A DNA stretch of 35,554 nucleotides from Bacillota bacterium (GTDB lineage: Bacteria > Bacillota > Sulfobacillia > UBA995 > UBA9673): assembly GCA_003599345.1 (NCBI GenBank), contig QZJP01000044.1:1-35554 (forward strand). Reading direction: 5' to 3'. The notes under the pieces are model-generated. The model ran no database searches and was not told the DNA's origin. It saw only the letters and a list, made by a program, of their open reading frames with translations. The position numbers and the translations under genes were made by a program. Position 1 is the stretch's first letter. Each line of letters begins with the position of its first letter. Of this stretch, positions 23,374 through 31,531 are shown in pieces.

Positions 23374-24615
23374 ATGGTCAAGAGAATAGCCGCGATAATC
23401 CTCATCTATCTCGCCGCCAGCGCCGCCTGGATGTGCCTGGGCGTGCTGACGGAGGCGCGGACCCAGGATGCCTACCGGGAGCTCCACGGAGCCGTGGGTG
23501 AGCTCTGGGGCACGTCTCACAGCCAACCCGCCCCGGAGGTCTACGCGCTGGTTCCGCGGGCCGAGAACGAGTCGACCGGCTCCGGCCCGGACCTTGTCAG
23601 GATGGTGGTGCCTCTCTCGGGTAGCGATGTCAGGGCCGCGTTCGACCTCGACTACAGGCGGAAGGGCCTCTTGTGGTTCAGTACCTACGCCGTCGACTTC
23701 AGCGGGAGATGGCAGGCCGCAAACCCTCTGGACTTGACCCGTGACTTCGTCATCGTCTTCAGGTTCCCGACCCCGATGGCCATCTACGATGACTTCTCAT
23801 TCCTCGTGAACGAGCGGGAGGCCCAGGTGAGGCGAGGAAGTGACGGCAGCCTCGAGGCGGTGGTCACCCTCGAGCCCGGGGAGGAGATGACGTTCGCCGC
23901 CGCCTACCGTTCGAGGGGTCTTGACTCCTGGACCTACTTCTTCGGGCCGGACGTCACCCAGGTCAGGGACTTCACCTTGACCATAGACACCGATTTCGAG
24001 GAGATCGACTTCCCGGCCCAGACCATCTCACCGACCACGAAGGCAAAGATAGCGGGCGGCTGGCGGCTCATCTGGCGGCACGAGAACCTCATCTCGGGTT
24101 ACCAGGTGGGCCTGGAGATGCCGCACAGGCTCAACCCGGGACCGCTGGCCAGCCGGATCAGCTTCTTCGCGCCGCTCACGCTCCTGTTCTTCTTCTTCGT
24201 CATCTTCGTCCTGGCCGTCCTGCGCGGCGTGAACCTGCACCCCATGCACTACTTCTTCCTCGCCGCCGCGTTCTTCTCGTTCCATCTCCTGTTCGCTTAC
24301 CTGGTTGATCATGTCGACGTGCATCTGGCCTTCGCCGCCGCGAGCTTGGTGTCGGTGGGCCTTGTCGTCTCGTATCTCCGGCTTGTCGTCGGGAACCGGT
24401 TCGCCTTCGTCGAGGCCGGGTTGGCGCAGCTCCTTTACCTCGTCCTCTTCTCCTACACCCATTTCCTGCGGGGGTTCACGGGCCTCACAGTGACCATCGG
24501 GGCCGTCCTGACCCTCTTCGTCCTGATGCAGGCCACGGCCAGGGTGGACTGGGATGATGTTTTCGGAGGACAGGGCCCGAAGAGCCGGCCCACCAGCGGA
24601 AGTGTTCAGGCGTGA
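23374..24615 (+). CDS. CreD-like inner membrane protein
   Basis: 413-aa membrane protein. An N-terminal span lies at about residues 2-22, then a ~230-residue extracytoplasmic beta-rich domain, then six spans. The C-terminal part carries the CreD-type pattern LLFFFFVIFVLAVLRGVNLH, PMHYFFLAAAFFSFHLLFAYL and a final RVDWDD after the last span. In E. coli CreD belongs to the CreBC regulon tied to cell-envelope and beta-lactam responses. ATG 23374 has GAGGAG about ten bases upstream; the TTG at 23353 is less likely. The 3' end overlaps the YIP1 gene by GTGA. It is probably a structural or sensory part of the sigma-factor operon. Confidence 0.78.
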   Translation: MVKRIAAIILIYLAASAAWMCLGVLTEARTQDAYRELHGAVGELWGTSHSQPAPEVYALVPRAENESTGSGPDLVRMVVPLSGSDVRAAFDLDYRRKGLLWFSTYAVDFSGRWQAANPLDLTRDFVIVFRFPTPMAIYDDFSFLVNEREAQVRRGSDGSLEAVVTLEPGEEMTFAAAYRSRGLDSWTYFFGPDVTQVRDFTLTIDTDFEEIDFPAQTISPTTKAKIAGGWRLIWRHENLISGYQVGLEMPHRLNPGPLASRISFFAPLTLLFFFFVIFVLAVLRGVNLHPMHYFFLAAAFFSFHLLFAYLVDHVDVHLAFAAASLVSVGLVVSYLRLVVGNRFAFVEAGLAQLLYLVLFSYTHFLRGFTGLTVTIGAVLTLFVLMQATARVDWDDVFGGQGPKSRPTSGSVQA

Positions 24616-25250
24616 GAGAGGCCCTCGCGCAAGCCTGGTCACTCGCACGGGAAGTCGCCACCCGCCCGCTGGCGGCCTACGAGAGGATCGCCGCGGCCCC
24701 TCCCCTGGCGGGAGCCCTCGCCTTCATGGCCCTCCTCGCGGGTGCGGTGGGGATCGTGGCCGCGGGAATCGCCACGGCCCGGACGGAGGACCCGGGAGAC
24801 GTAGTCCTGGCGTTCATCCTGGGAGGCCCGGTCGCGGTCTTCGCGGTCTACGCGGGAGCGGCCGGGGTCATCTGGCTGGTGTCACGGGCCTTGGGCAGCC
24901 GGGCGTCCTTCGAGGCCGTCCTCTCGGCCTGGGCCGGGAGCTACCTCCCCACCGCGGTATGGTTCGCGGGGATGCTCCTAGCCCACGTCATCGTGGCCTC
25001 CGGGTTCGAATCATCGACCGCGACCGACCCCGAAGCCGTACCCGGCGGGGTGACCTTCCAGGTGCTGTTCCTCGCCTTCAGCGTAGCGGCGTTCCTCTGG
25101 AAGGCCCTCCTGCTCTACCTCACCCTGCGCGTCGTGGGGAGACTCGACTTCCGCCGCATCGTGGCCGCGGCGGCCATCCTCGCCCCGGTCGCCGTCGGCT
25201 ACTGGGCCTTGGGCCTCGAACTCGGATGGTTCAAGGTCCCGTTCATATAG
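24612..25250 (+). CDS. YIP1-family membrane protein
   Basis: 212-aa protein with about five membrane spans (near residues 32-52, 65-90, 112-130, 148-168 and 182-200). The N-terminal AWSLAREVATRPLAAYERIA amphipathic start and the conserved span layout fit the YIP1 domain family. The start is GTG overlapping the CreD-like gene (GTGA), so it is the last gene of the sigma-factor operon. YIP1 proteins in bacteria have no agreed function; they often sit with stress or export genes. The 3' end runs into a decayed minus-strand gene fragment. Confidence 0.75.
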   Translation: MREALAQAWSLAREVATRPLAAYERIAAAPPLAGALAFMALLAGAVGIVAAGIATARTEDPGDVVLAFILGGPVAVFAVYAGAAGVIWLVSRALGSRASFEAVLSAWAGSYLPTAVWFAGMLLAHVIVASGFESSTATDPEAVPGGVTFQVLFLAFSVAAFLWKALLLYLTLRVVGRLDFRRIVAAAAILAPVAVGYWALGLELGWFKVPFI

Positions 25251-25277
25251 GCCTGCGCCAGCCGCGGGCCGGGAGAC

Positions 25278-25412
25278 CTAGGCCCCCGACACGAGGAGGA
25301 TGAAGGCCTCCATGATGTGCGTGGCCTGCGCCCCCTTCTCCGTCGAGAGGAGCGGGAAGACCGCGGCCGTGAGCCCGAGGCCGATGAAGGCCACGCTGGC
25401 CACGATGGCCCC
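25278..25412 (-). pseudogene. fragment of an ABC-2-type transporter permease
   Basis: A 44-residue stretch on the minus strand, containing VASVAFIGLGLTAAVFPLLS and STEKGAQATHIMEAFILLVSG, looks like the inner part of an ABC-2 permease, where family members continue GVYYPVEVLP. Here a TAG stop (25280-25278) comes immediately after SGA. Another frame continues with GLGLPARGWRRP, which could be the shifted remainder. Upstream the frame has no membrane-like sequence and no plausible start. I read it as a decayed remnant left between the YIP1 and Ca2+-ATPase genes. Assignment is by eye. Confidence 0.5.
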
Positions 25413-25642
25413 GGCCGGTTCCGGACATGGCGAGGAATCAAGACGGTATCCGGCAGACGAAGCCGTCCCATGTGGGGCGGGCAGCGACCTCCGACGTCCG
25501 CACCGGGACGTGTCTCCAGGCGTGACCCGGGCCCGGCGACGGGCCGGGCACGTGGCGTCGTAGCGGGCATTTCCCCCGGGTCCCGGGCATATGGAGTTGG
25601 GATTAGGGATGCCGGGCGAGCGTCGCGTGAAGTCGCCGGGAG
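25413..25642. other. intergenic region before the Ca2+ ATPase
   Basis: 230 bp without a supportable gene. It contains a 7-bp hairpin (GCCCGGC 25531-25537, GCCGGGC 25543-25549) without a T-tract, and no convincing -35/-10 pair. It may hold further decayed permease sequence that I cannot recognise. Confidence 0.45.
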
Positions 25643-28600
25643 GTGGGTTCTTCCCTGAGAACTGGAGCAGCCGCCCGCAGGAGGCCCCGAGACCGGTCCC
25701 CGTCCGTTCACCCCCGCCGCTCACGCGGCCCCCTGGGTCAGGGCCGGCTATCGGCAGGCCCCGCGCGGCGGCGGGCGGAACCCGCTCTGCCCGCCTGGGC
25801 CACGCGCTCCGCGCGGGAACTCGCCCTCGAGCTCGATACGGACCTACTAACGGGTCTCTCCCCGCGAGAAGCCGCCCGCCGCCTGGATATCTTCGGCCCC
25901 AACGAGATGGCCGTAGGACGCCGGATATCCCCGGTTCGCATCCTGATCTCGCAGTTCACCGACTTCATGGTACTCGTTCTCATCGCGGCGGCCGTGGTCT
26001 CGTACCTCCTCGGCGAGGCGGCGGACACGGCGGCCATCCTGGCCATCGTCTTGATGAACGCCGCGCTGGGCTTCACCCAGGAGTTCCGCGCCGAGCGGGC
26101 GATGGAGCGCCTCCGCGAACTGGCCGCGCCGACGGCCCGGGTCGTTCGCGGTGACCCGGGCGGGGGCGAGATTGTCCCGGCGCGTGAAGTAGTTCCCGGA
26201 GACGTGGTGCTCATCGAGGCGGGCGACCGCATACCCGCCGACATGCGCGTCATCGAAGCGCATTCCCTCCAGACACAGGAGGCGGCCCTGACCGGAGAAT
26301 CCACTCCCGTGGCCAAGACCGCCCACCCGCCCGCGGGGGAGCCCGCGAGCGTGGCGGAACTGCCCGGGGCCCTTTTTTCGGGAACGGAGGCCATCAGCGG
26401 GCGGGGCCGCGGTCTCGTCACGGCCACGGGCATGGAGACCGAGTTCGGCAAGATAGCGGGTTTGATCGGCGAGGCCGGCGAAGGGCCGACCCCTCTACAG
26501 CGACGCATGGAGGAACTCGGGCGATATCTGGTCCTGGCCTGCCTCGCGGTTTCCGGACTCGTGGTCTGGGCCGGAGTGCTCCGCGGTGAACCCATCTACG
26601 AGATGTTCCTGGCGGGAGTCAGCCTCGCGGTGGCAGCCATTCCGGAAGGCTTGCCCGCCGTGGTAACCGTGCTCCTGGCCCTTGGAGTCCAGCGCATGAT
26701 CCGGCGCCGGGTCATCGTGCGGAAGCTCCCGGCCGTCGAGACACTCGGTTGCGCCACGGTCATCTGTTCCGACAAGACGGGAACCCTCACTCAGAACGAG
26801 ATGACGGTGAGGCGGCTCTGGACCCCCCAGGGGATGTGGGAGGTCACGGGACAAGGCTATGACGCTCGAGGGAGCCTGCGCCCGCATAGCCCCGGCATAG
26901 CCCGGCCCGCCGGCGCGAGCCGGAACCCGGTGCCGCCTCCCGCCCGGCCGGGCCCGCCGGGAGGCGTGGCCCAAGTCAAGTTCCTTCTCGCCGGGGCGGT
27001 CCTGTGCACCAACGCCTACCTGACCCCCGCCCCCGGGGAGGGCGGCCGGGCAGGCGACGGCCGGCGGCTCGCGGTGCGCGGGGATCCGACCGAGGGGGCC
27101 CTCCTGGTTGCGGGACTCAAGGCCGGTCTCCGTAAGGCCGACCTCGAGAGACGCTTCCCACGCTCGGGTGAACTCCCATTCTCGTCCGAGCGGCGCCGGA
27201 TGACTACCGTACACGATTGGCCGCAAGGCGAAGGCAACCGGCTCGTCGTGTTCTGCAAGGGCGCTCCCGACACGGTCCTCCAGCTCTGCGAGCGATGCGC
27301 CGGCGACCGGGGTCCGGTCCCGCTGACAGACAGCCTCTCCCAGGCCGTCATGACGGTGAACGACCACATGGCCGCCTCGGGGCTGAGGGTTCTGGCCGTA
27401 GCCTACCGGAGCCTCGAACCGCCCCACGGCCACCTTGGAACAGGCGGCCCGGCGGGAGGCGAGACTCCCGCCGGGCTGGACGTGCGGGAGGTCGAAAAAG
27501 AGCTCACCTTCCTCGGTCTCATAGGGATGTCCGACCCGCCGCGCGAGGAGGCCGGACCCGCCGTCACCACCTGCCGGAGGGCGGGCATCAAGGTGAGCAT
27601 GATCACCGGAGACCATCCGGCGACGGCCGTGGCCGTGGCCCGGGAGCTTGACCTCATCGACCCGGGGGTCCCCGAGGACAGGCAGGTCCTCACTGGGCGC
27701 GACCTCGACCGCCTTTCTGAACGGGCTCTCGCGCGCGTGATACACGAGGTGCGCGTGTACGCCAGGGTATCCCCAAGCCACAAGCTCAAGATAGTGAGAG
27801 CCCTCAGGACCAGGGGCGAAATCGTGGCGATGACCGGGGATGGGGTCAACGACGCTCCGGCCGTCAGGGAAGCCGACATCGGCGTGGCCATGGGCCAGAC
27901 GGGGACGGCGGTGACGAAGGAGGCGTCGGACATGGTCCTCTCCGACGACAACTTCGCGTCCATCGTCGCCGCCGTTCAGGAAGGACGGACGATCTACGAC
28001 AATATCCGGCGGTCGGTCCGCTACCTCCTGGCCTGCAACACCGGCGAGGTCCTCACCATGCTCCTCGGCGCGCTGCTGAGGCTGCCTCTCCCGCTCCTAC
28101 CCCTCCAGATCCTGTGGGTCAATCTGGTCACGGACGGGCTGCCGGCCATGGCTCTCGGCCTGCAGTCCCCGGAGGCGGATGTCGCGGAGCGCCCGCCTCG
28201 TCCCCCCAGGGAGGGCATCTTCGCCCGGCGACTCGGCATCAAGATCCTGGGGCGGGGACTCCTCATCGGTCTGTCGACGATAGCCGTCTACGTCACCGCC
28301 CTGCAGGCGACGGGATGGGATCTGGTCACCGCAAGGACCATGGCCTTCGCCACCCTGTGCCTCTCACAGCTGGTGCACGCCTTCGACTGCCGTTCTGAAC
28401 GCAGGGCCTTGATGGACGTTCCTCTCTCATCCAACTGGTGGCTCGTCGGCGGTACCTTCGTGTCACTGCTGCTCCTACTGGCGGCCATCTATCTCCCGGG
28501 CCTGCGCCCGTTCTTCAAGACCACACCCCTCGGCCTTGCCGCCTGGGCGTGGGTCCTCGCGGCGTCCATCTGGGGGCAAGTCCTGGTGGGCTTCAGGCGA

Positions 28601-28654
28601 GCGCTGTTGGCGGCCGCCCTGCGCAGGAGGGCCGGGACGCCTGTCGGGGCCTAG
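25643..28654 (+). CDS. SERCA/PMCA-type calcium-transporting P2 ATPase
   Basis: Cation pump of 1003 aa as annotated. Core motifs are LTGEST, E335 in [11 protein letters not shown], phosphorylated D377 in [20 protein letters not shown], and [22 protein letters not shown]. Ca2+ ligands are conserved: N799 and E802 (CNTGEV, span 5) and N827, T830 and D831 (NLVTDGLPA, span 6). The nucleotide domain contains a Pro/Ala-rich insertion near residues 415-445. The first ~45 residues are Arg-rich and unlike the family, but no ATG, GTG or TTG lies between the GTG at 25643 and the conserved part. GGGAGG directly abuts that GTG, while a CTG at 25655 is better spaced. It is convergent with yunB, 11 bp away. 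Confidence 0.9.
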   Translation: MGSSLRTGAAARRRPRDRSPSVHPRRSRGPLGQGRLSAGPARRRAEPALPAWATRSARELALELDTDLLTGLSPREAARRLDIFGPNEMAVGRRISPVRILISQFTDFMVLVLIAAAVVSYLLGEAADTAAILAIVLMNAALGFTQEFRAERAMERLRELAAPTARVVRGDPGGGEIVPAREVVPGDVVLIEAGDRIPADMRVIEAHSLQTQEAALTGESTPVAKTAHPPAGEPASVAELPGALFSGTEAISGRGRGLVTATGMETEFGKIAGLIGEAGEGPTPLQRRMEELGRYLVLACLAVSGLVVWAGVLRGEPIYEMFLAGVSLAVAAIPEGLPAVVTVLLALGVQRMIRRRVIVRKLPAVETLGCATVICSDKTGTLTQNEMTVRRLWTPQGMWEVTGQGYDARGSLRPHSPGIARPAGASRNPVPPPARPGPPGGVAQVKFLLAGAVLCTNAYLTPAPGEGGRAGDGRRLAVRGDPTEGALLVAGLKAGLRKADLERRFPRSGELPFSSERRRMTTVHDWPQGEGNRLVVFCKGAPDTVLQLCERCAGDRGPVPLTDSLSQAVMTVNDHMAASGLRVLAVAYRSLEPPHGHLGTGGPAGGETPAGLDVREVEKELTFLGLIGMSDPPREEAGPAVTTCRRAGIKVSMITGDHPATAVAVARELDLIDPGVPEDRQVLTGRDLDRLSERALARVIHEVRVYARVSPSHKLKIVRALRTRGEIVAMTGDGVNDAPAVREADIGVAMGQTGTAVTKEASDMVLSDDNFASIVAAVQEGRTIYDNIRRSVRYLLACNTGEVLTMLLGALLRLPLPLLPLQILWVNLVTDGLPAMALGLQSPEADVAERPPRPPREGIFARRLGIKILGRGLLIGLSTIAVYVTALQATGWDLVTARTMAFATLCLSQLVHAFDCRSERRALMDVPLSSNWWLVGGTFVSLLLLLAAIYLPGLRPFFKTTPLGLAAWAWVLAASIWGQVLVGFRRALLAAALRRRAGTPVGA

Positions 28655-28665
28655 TCGCCTCCGCC

Positions 28666-29553
28666 CTAAGGGCCTTCCGCTTGGCCCTCATCGCGGGGGA
28701 AGAACGGGAGCCAGACCCCGCCGACGTAGGTGTGCGGCACCTGACCGACGATGATGGCCTCGGCCACCGGGAAGTCCCCTTCCACAGGCAGGTCATCATG
28801 GATGAACGGCACAGCCGTCCTTGCCAGTAGCTTGACGTTCAGCCGGATGCGGTGCCGGGTCTGGTTGATGCCGGCCGACTCGAAGGTGTCCCAGATGCGC
28901 ACGCTCTCGACCACGACCGGATAGACGGTCACGCTGATTCGCGGCCCCAACCCGCCGAACAGGCGGCTTCCCAGGGCGCGCCCCAAGGGTATCGATATCC
29001 TCCGCCCGCCGATCGCTTCGAGTTCGTCCCGGATGGCCAGGGTCACCCTGGCGGCGAAGTCGTTCACGGCCGCCGTATCGGGCTGCATGAACGTCACCTG
29101 GCCGCTCGCGTTGGTCTCCACGTGGAAGAGGTCGCGGTAGTCCAGACCCGACGCCGCGACCTCCCGCTGAACGGCGCGGTACATCGCGGCGACGGCGCTG
29201 TTCTGGATCTCGACCTGCGCCAGGGTCCGGAGCGTCGGCCAGAGGAGCAGGTCGAGGAGGACAAGGACGAGGGCGGCGGCCCCCGCGATGAGGGCCAGGG
29301 CGACGACCACACGCGGCCTCGGGTCAGGGGTCCGGACCGTGCCGCGGCCGGGCGGGAAGCCTGAGCCGCCGCAGCCGCCGCTGTGCCCCAGGCCGGCTGA
29401 AGACCCGAGCTCCGGCTCTCCGGTCCGGCCAGGAACTCCGGGCCGAGGCCGGGCCGGTCGTCTGGGCCGGCGGGACGCCGGCCAGCGCCGGAACACGAGC
29501 CTAGGAGTCATCCGGAACGCGGTCGGCCGCCCCAGGAAGAAGTGCCGGCGCAT
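28666..29553 (-). CDS. yunB: sporulation protein YunB
   Basis: Mother-cell sporulation protein family; in B. subtilis yunB is sigma-E dependent and needed for normal sporulation. The conserved core has LIRTLAQ-like start after one membrane span (about residues 83-105), GQVTFMQPDTAAVNDFA, RRISIPLGRALGSRLFGGLGP, the diagnostic FESAGINQTRHRIRL, and PVAEAIIVGQVPHTYVG. The annotated N-terminus is long (about 80 Arg/Pro/Gly-rich residues) compared with the usual short cytoplasmic tail; ATG 29511 is a possible alternative, and neither start has a clear ribosome binding site. It lies 27 bp after tyrS, an unusual neighbour, so it may share its transcript or have an internal promoter. Confidence 0.88.
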   Translation of the reverse strand: MRRHFFLGRPTAFRMTPRLVFRRWPASRRPRRPARPRPGVPGRTGEPELGSSAGLGHSGGCGGSGFPPGRGTVRTPDPRPRVVVALALIAGAAALVLVLLDLLLWPTLRTLAQVEIQNSAVAAMYRAVQREVAASGLDYRDLFHVETNASGQVTFMQPDTAAVNDFAARVTLAIRDELEAIGGRRISIPLGRALGSRLFGGLGPRISVTVYPVVVESVRIWDTFESAGINQTRHRIRLNVKLLARTAVPFIHDDLPVEGDFPVAEAIIVGQVPHTYVGGVWLPFFPRDEGQAEGP

Positions 29554-29580
29554 AGGGCATCACCGGGGAATCGTATGCGC

Positions 29581-30903
29581 TCAGTCCCTCACCCTGACGC
29601 GCGCGATGCGTCTCTTGCCGACCCGGACGACCATCTCGTCCGCCACCGGCACGTCGGAGGCGGGGTCGGTCACCCGGCTGTCGTTGACCCGCACCCCTCC
29701 CTGGACGACAAGGCGCCGGCCTTCACTGGTCGAGGAGGCGAGGCCCAGTGTCACCAGGAGCCTGGCTATCCACATCGTGCCCTGCGGCGAAAGGTCGGAC
29801 CTGGGTACGGTCACCGGCAGGATGTCCTCGGGCATCTCCCCCCGGCGGAACACGGCGACGAACTCGTCCTGCACCTTGTCCGCCTCGGCCTCTCCATGGT
29901 ACATCCGGGTGAGGGTGTGGGCGAGACGCATCTTGGCGTCCCGCGGGTGAAGGGCGCCGGTCTTGATGTCGCGCCCGATGGCCCGGACCTCGCCGAGGGG
30001 CAGATCCGTGACCAGCTCGAAGTACCGCAACATGAGATCGTCGGGCACGGACATCGCCTTGCCGTAGATGTCCTTGGCCGGCTCGTTGATGCCGATGTAG
30101 TTCCCGAGGCTCTTGGACATCTTCTCTACCCCGTCGGTGCCCTCGAGGAGCGGCATGGTCATGACCACTTGGGGCTCAAGCCCGTAGCGTCCCATGATGT
30201 CACGCGTGGCCACGAAGTTGAAGGTCTGGTCGTTCCCTCCCAGTTCGAGGTCGGCCCGCAGGGACACCGAGTCGTAGGCCTGGGCCAACGTGTAGAGGAA
30301 CTCGTGCAGGGCGATGGGCCGGCCCTCCTTCCACCGCTCCGTGAAGTCGTCACGTTCGAGCATCCGGGCCACGGTGTATTTCGAGGCGAGTTCGATCACC
30401 TCCGCGAAGGTCAACTCCCCGAGCCAGTCGTTGTTGAAGACCACCCTGGTCCGAGTCGGGTCGAGCACCTTGAATATCTGTCGTTCGTAGGTGAGCGCGT
30501 TCTTCCGGACTGCCTCCTCGTCCAGTTGCGGCCTTGTCTCGGAGCGGCCCGACGGGTCGCCTATCCGGCCGGTGAAGTCGCCGATGACGAAAAACACCTC
30601 GTGTCCGAACTCCTGGAACTGCCTGAGCTTCCGTAGGCACACGGTGTGGCCGAGATGGATGTCGGGAGCGCTCGGGTCCGCGCCGAACTTGATTCTCAGG
30701 GGCCTACCCTCGCGCCTGGCGCGGGCGAGCTTGGCCCGGAGGTCGCTCTCCGTGAGAATCTGGACCGTCCCGCGGGCGAGTTCGCTGAACTCCTCCTCGA
30801 GCGATGCTTCCGCCCTGAACGACGACGTCTCGCGAGCCGCCGCCCGGTCCTCGCACTCCTTCGCGGGTTTTCTCGACTTGGTCGCCTTGGCTGCCTTGGC
30901 CAT
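29581..30903 (-). CDS. tyrS: tyrosyl-tRNA synthetase
   Basis: Charges tRNA-Tyr; 440 aa. The class I signature is PSAPDIHLGHTVCLRKLRQF (HIGH-like), followed by GDFTGRIGDPSGRS. The tyrosine-binding region has LGGNDQTFNF, and the KMSKS loop is EKMSKSLGNYIG. A C-terminal S4-type RNA-binding domain runs from about residue 375 (EGRRLVVQGGVRVNDSRV). The sequence is of the TyrZ-like subgroup. It has a Lys/Ala-rich N-terminal extension of about 30 residues. ATG 30903 has GGAGGAGAGG upstream; the open frame to 31104 runs through the T-box terminator and is rejected. Expression is controlled by the T-box leader upstream. Confidence 0.96.
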   Translation of the reverse strand: MAKAAKATKSRKPAKECEDRAAARETSSFRAEASLEEEFSELARGTVQILTESDLRAKLARARREGRPLRIKFGADPSAPDIHLGHTVCLRKLRQFQEFGHEVFFVIGDFTGRIGDPSGRSETRPQLDEEAVRKNALTYERQIFKVLDPTRTRVVFNNDWLGELTFAEVIELASKYTVARMLERDDFTERWKEGRPIALHEFLYTLAQAYDSVSLRADLELGGNDQTFNFVATRDIMGRYGLEPQVVMTMPLLEGTDGVEKMSKSLGNYIGINEPAKDIYGKAMSVPDDLMLRYFELVTDLPLGEVRAIGRDIKTGALHPRDAKMRLAHTLTRMYHGEAEADKVQDEFVAVFRRGEMPEDILPVTVPRSDLSPQGTMWIARLLVTLGLASSTSEGRRLVVQGGVRVNDSRVTDPASDVPVADEMVVRVGKRRIARVRVRD

Positions 30904-31023
30904 GCCCTCTCCTCCCACGGAGCTTTCTTCATCTTGCAGGCCATGCGGCGTTCTGCCCGTCATCCGGCGTTCTGCGCGCAGTGCGGCGTTCCCGCCCTCC
31001 GCATCCCCAGACGGCGGCCCCTG

Positions 31024-31075
31024 AACAACAAAACCCCTCCGGCCCGCGGGGCCGAGACCCCCGGTGCCGAAGGGG
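31024..31075 (-). terminator. T-box attenuator terminator
   Basis: On the minus strand CGCCCCTTCGGC pairs with GCCGGAGGGG around an inner G/C-rich hairpin, followed by TTTTGTTGTT (31033-31024). It stops transcription about 120 bp before the tyrS start when tRNA-Tyr is charged; the T-box at 31108-31094 pairs to form the alternative antiterminator. Confidence 0.88.
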
Positions 31076-31344
31076 CGTTCAGACAGATGCGAACGCGGTA
31101 CCACCCTTCTTCGCGCGCCGCTTCGCCCGCTCAGATCCCGGGCGGACCGAGCCTGGAACCTCGTGCCGAGCAGCGCGCCTCCTCCGGCGGGCTAGGCCCA
31201 CTCGGGGCCGCTCCCTCGCCGGACAGCCGGTAACGGGGCCGCCGGGCGGACTTACTCGGCGCCGACCCGGCCCGCCAGGACCGGGTTGCCTTTCAGCCCG
31301 CCGGCTCAGGGGGGTATCTCCCCGTCATCGCCTTTAGACAGGTT
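31024..31344 (-). promoter_or_regulatory. tyrosine T-box leader of tyrS
   Basis: Transcribed leader that senses uncharged tRNA-Tyr and permits readthrough into tyrS. The base of Stem I is seen as TGACGGGG (31327-31320) pairing with CCCCGTTA (31238-31231) with one G-U pair. The specifier candidate is UAC (31316-31314), a Tyr codon, in the loop just above it. The T-box itself, AAGGGTGGTACCGCG, is at 31108-31094 and is the exact consensus. The terminator follows at 31075-31024. The specifier matches the downstream gene, which makes the assignment firm. Confidence 0.93.
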
Positions 31345-31350
31345 CTCACG

Positions 31351-31379
31351 ATTATAGCACGGCCGGCCCGCACCGGAAA
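31351..31379 (-). promoter_or_regulatory. promoter of the tyrS leader (extended -10)
   Basis: On the minus strand TGCTATAAT holds a perfect -10 (31356-31351) with a TG extension. The -35 at 17 bases is only TTTCCG (31379-31374). The extended -10 probably compensates. Predicted start is near 31344, just before Stem I. Confidence 0.78.
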
Positions 31380-31531
31380 GGCGAACCCCGGAGCCGGCTT
31401 CGGGCCCGGCGTGGCCCCCGCGTGGCGAAAAGGGCCGAAAAAAAGGTTACAGGAATGCCTGCCTCGAACTAACGTCCCCTGGCAATCACCGCTCTTCCTC
31501 GAATCCCCGGACACAAGAGGTGGTTTCCGTA
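31380..31531. other. divergent region upstream of the PBP gene
   Basis: About 150 bp with no gene. It holds an A-rich patch (GAAAAGGGCCGAAAAAAAGG near 31426-31445) and a weak plus-strand promoter-like pair, TTACAG and TAACGT at 17 bases, starting near 31447. The AAGAGGTGG before the PBP ATG is its ribosome binding site. Confidence 0.4.

Noticed and set aside
25531-25549. Short G/C hairpin before the Ca2+ ATPase
   Set aside because: 7-bp stem without T-tract; such hairpins are expected by chance at this G+C content.
26495-27781. 428-codon open frame on the minus strand
   Set aside because: Antisense to the Ca2+ ATPase, whose motifs are continuous through the region; no recognisable protein features.
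28660-28690. Possible bidirectional terminator between the Ca2+ ATPase and yunB
   Set aside because: Only 6-bp arms (AGGGCC/GGCCCT) inside yunB coding sequence, without T-tracts.
30904-31104. 67-codon N-terminal extension of tyrS
   Set aside because: It passes through the T-box terminator and antiterminator; ATG 30903 has a strong ribosome binding site.
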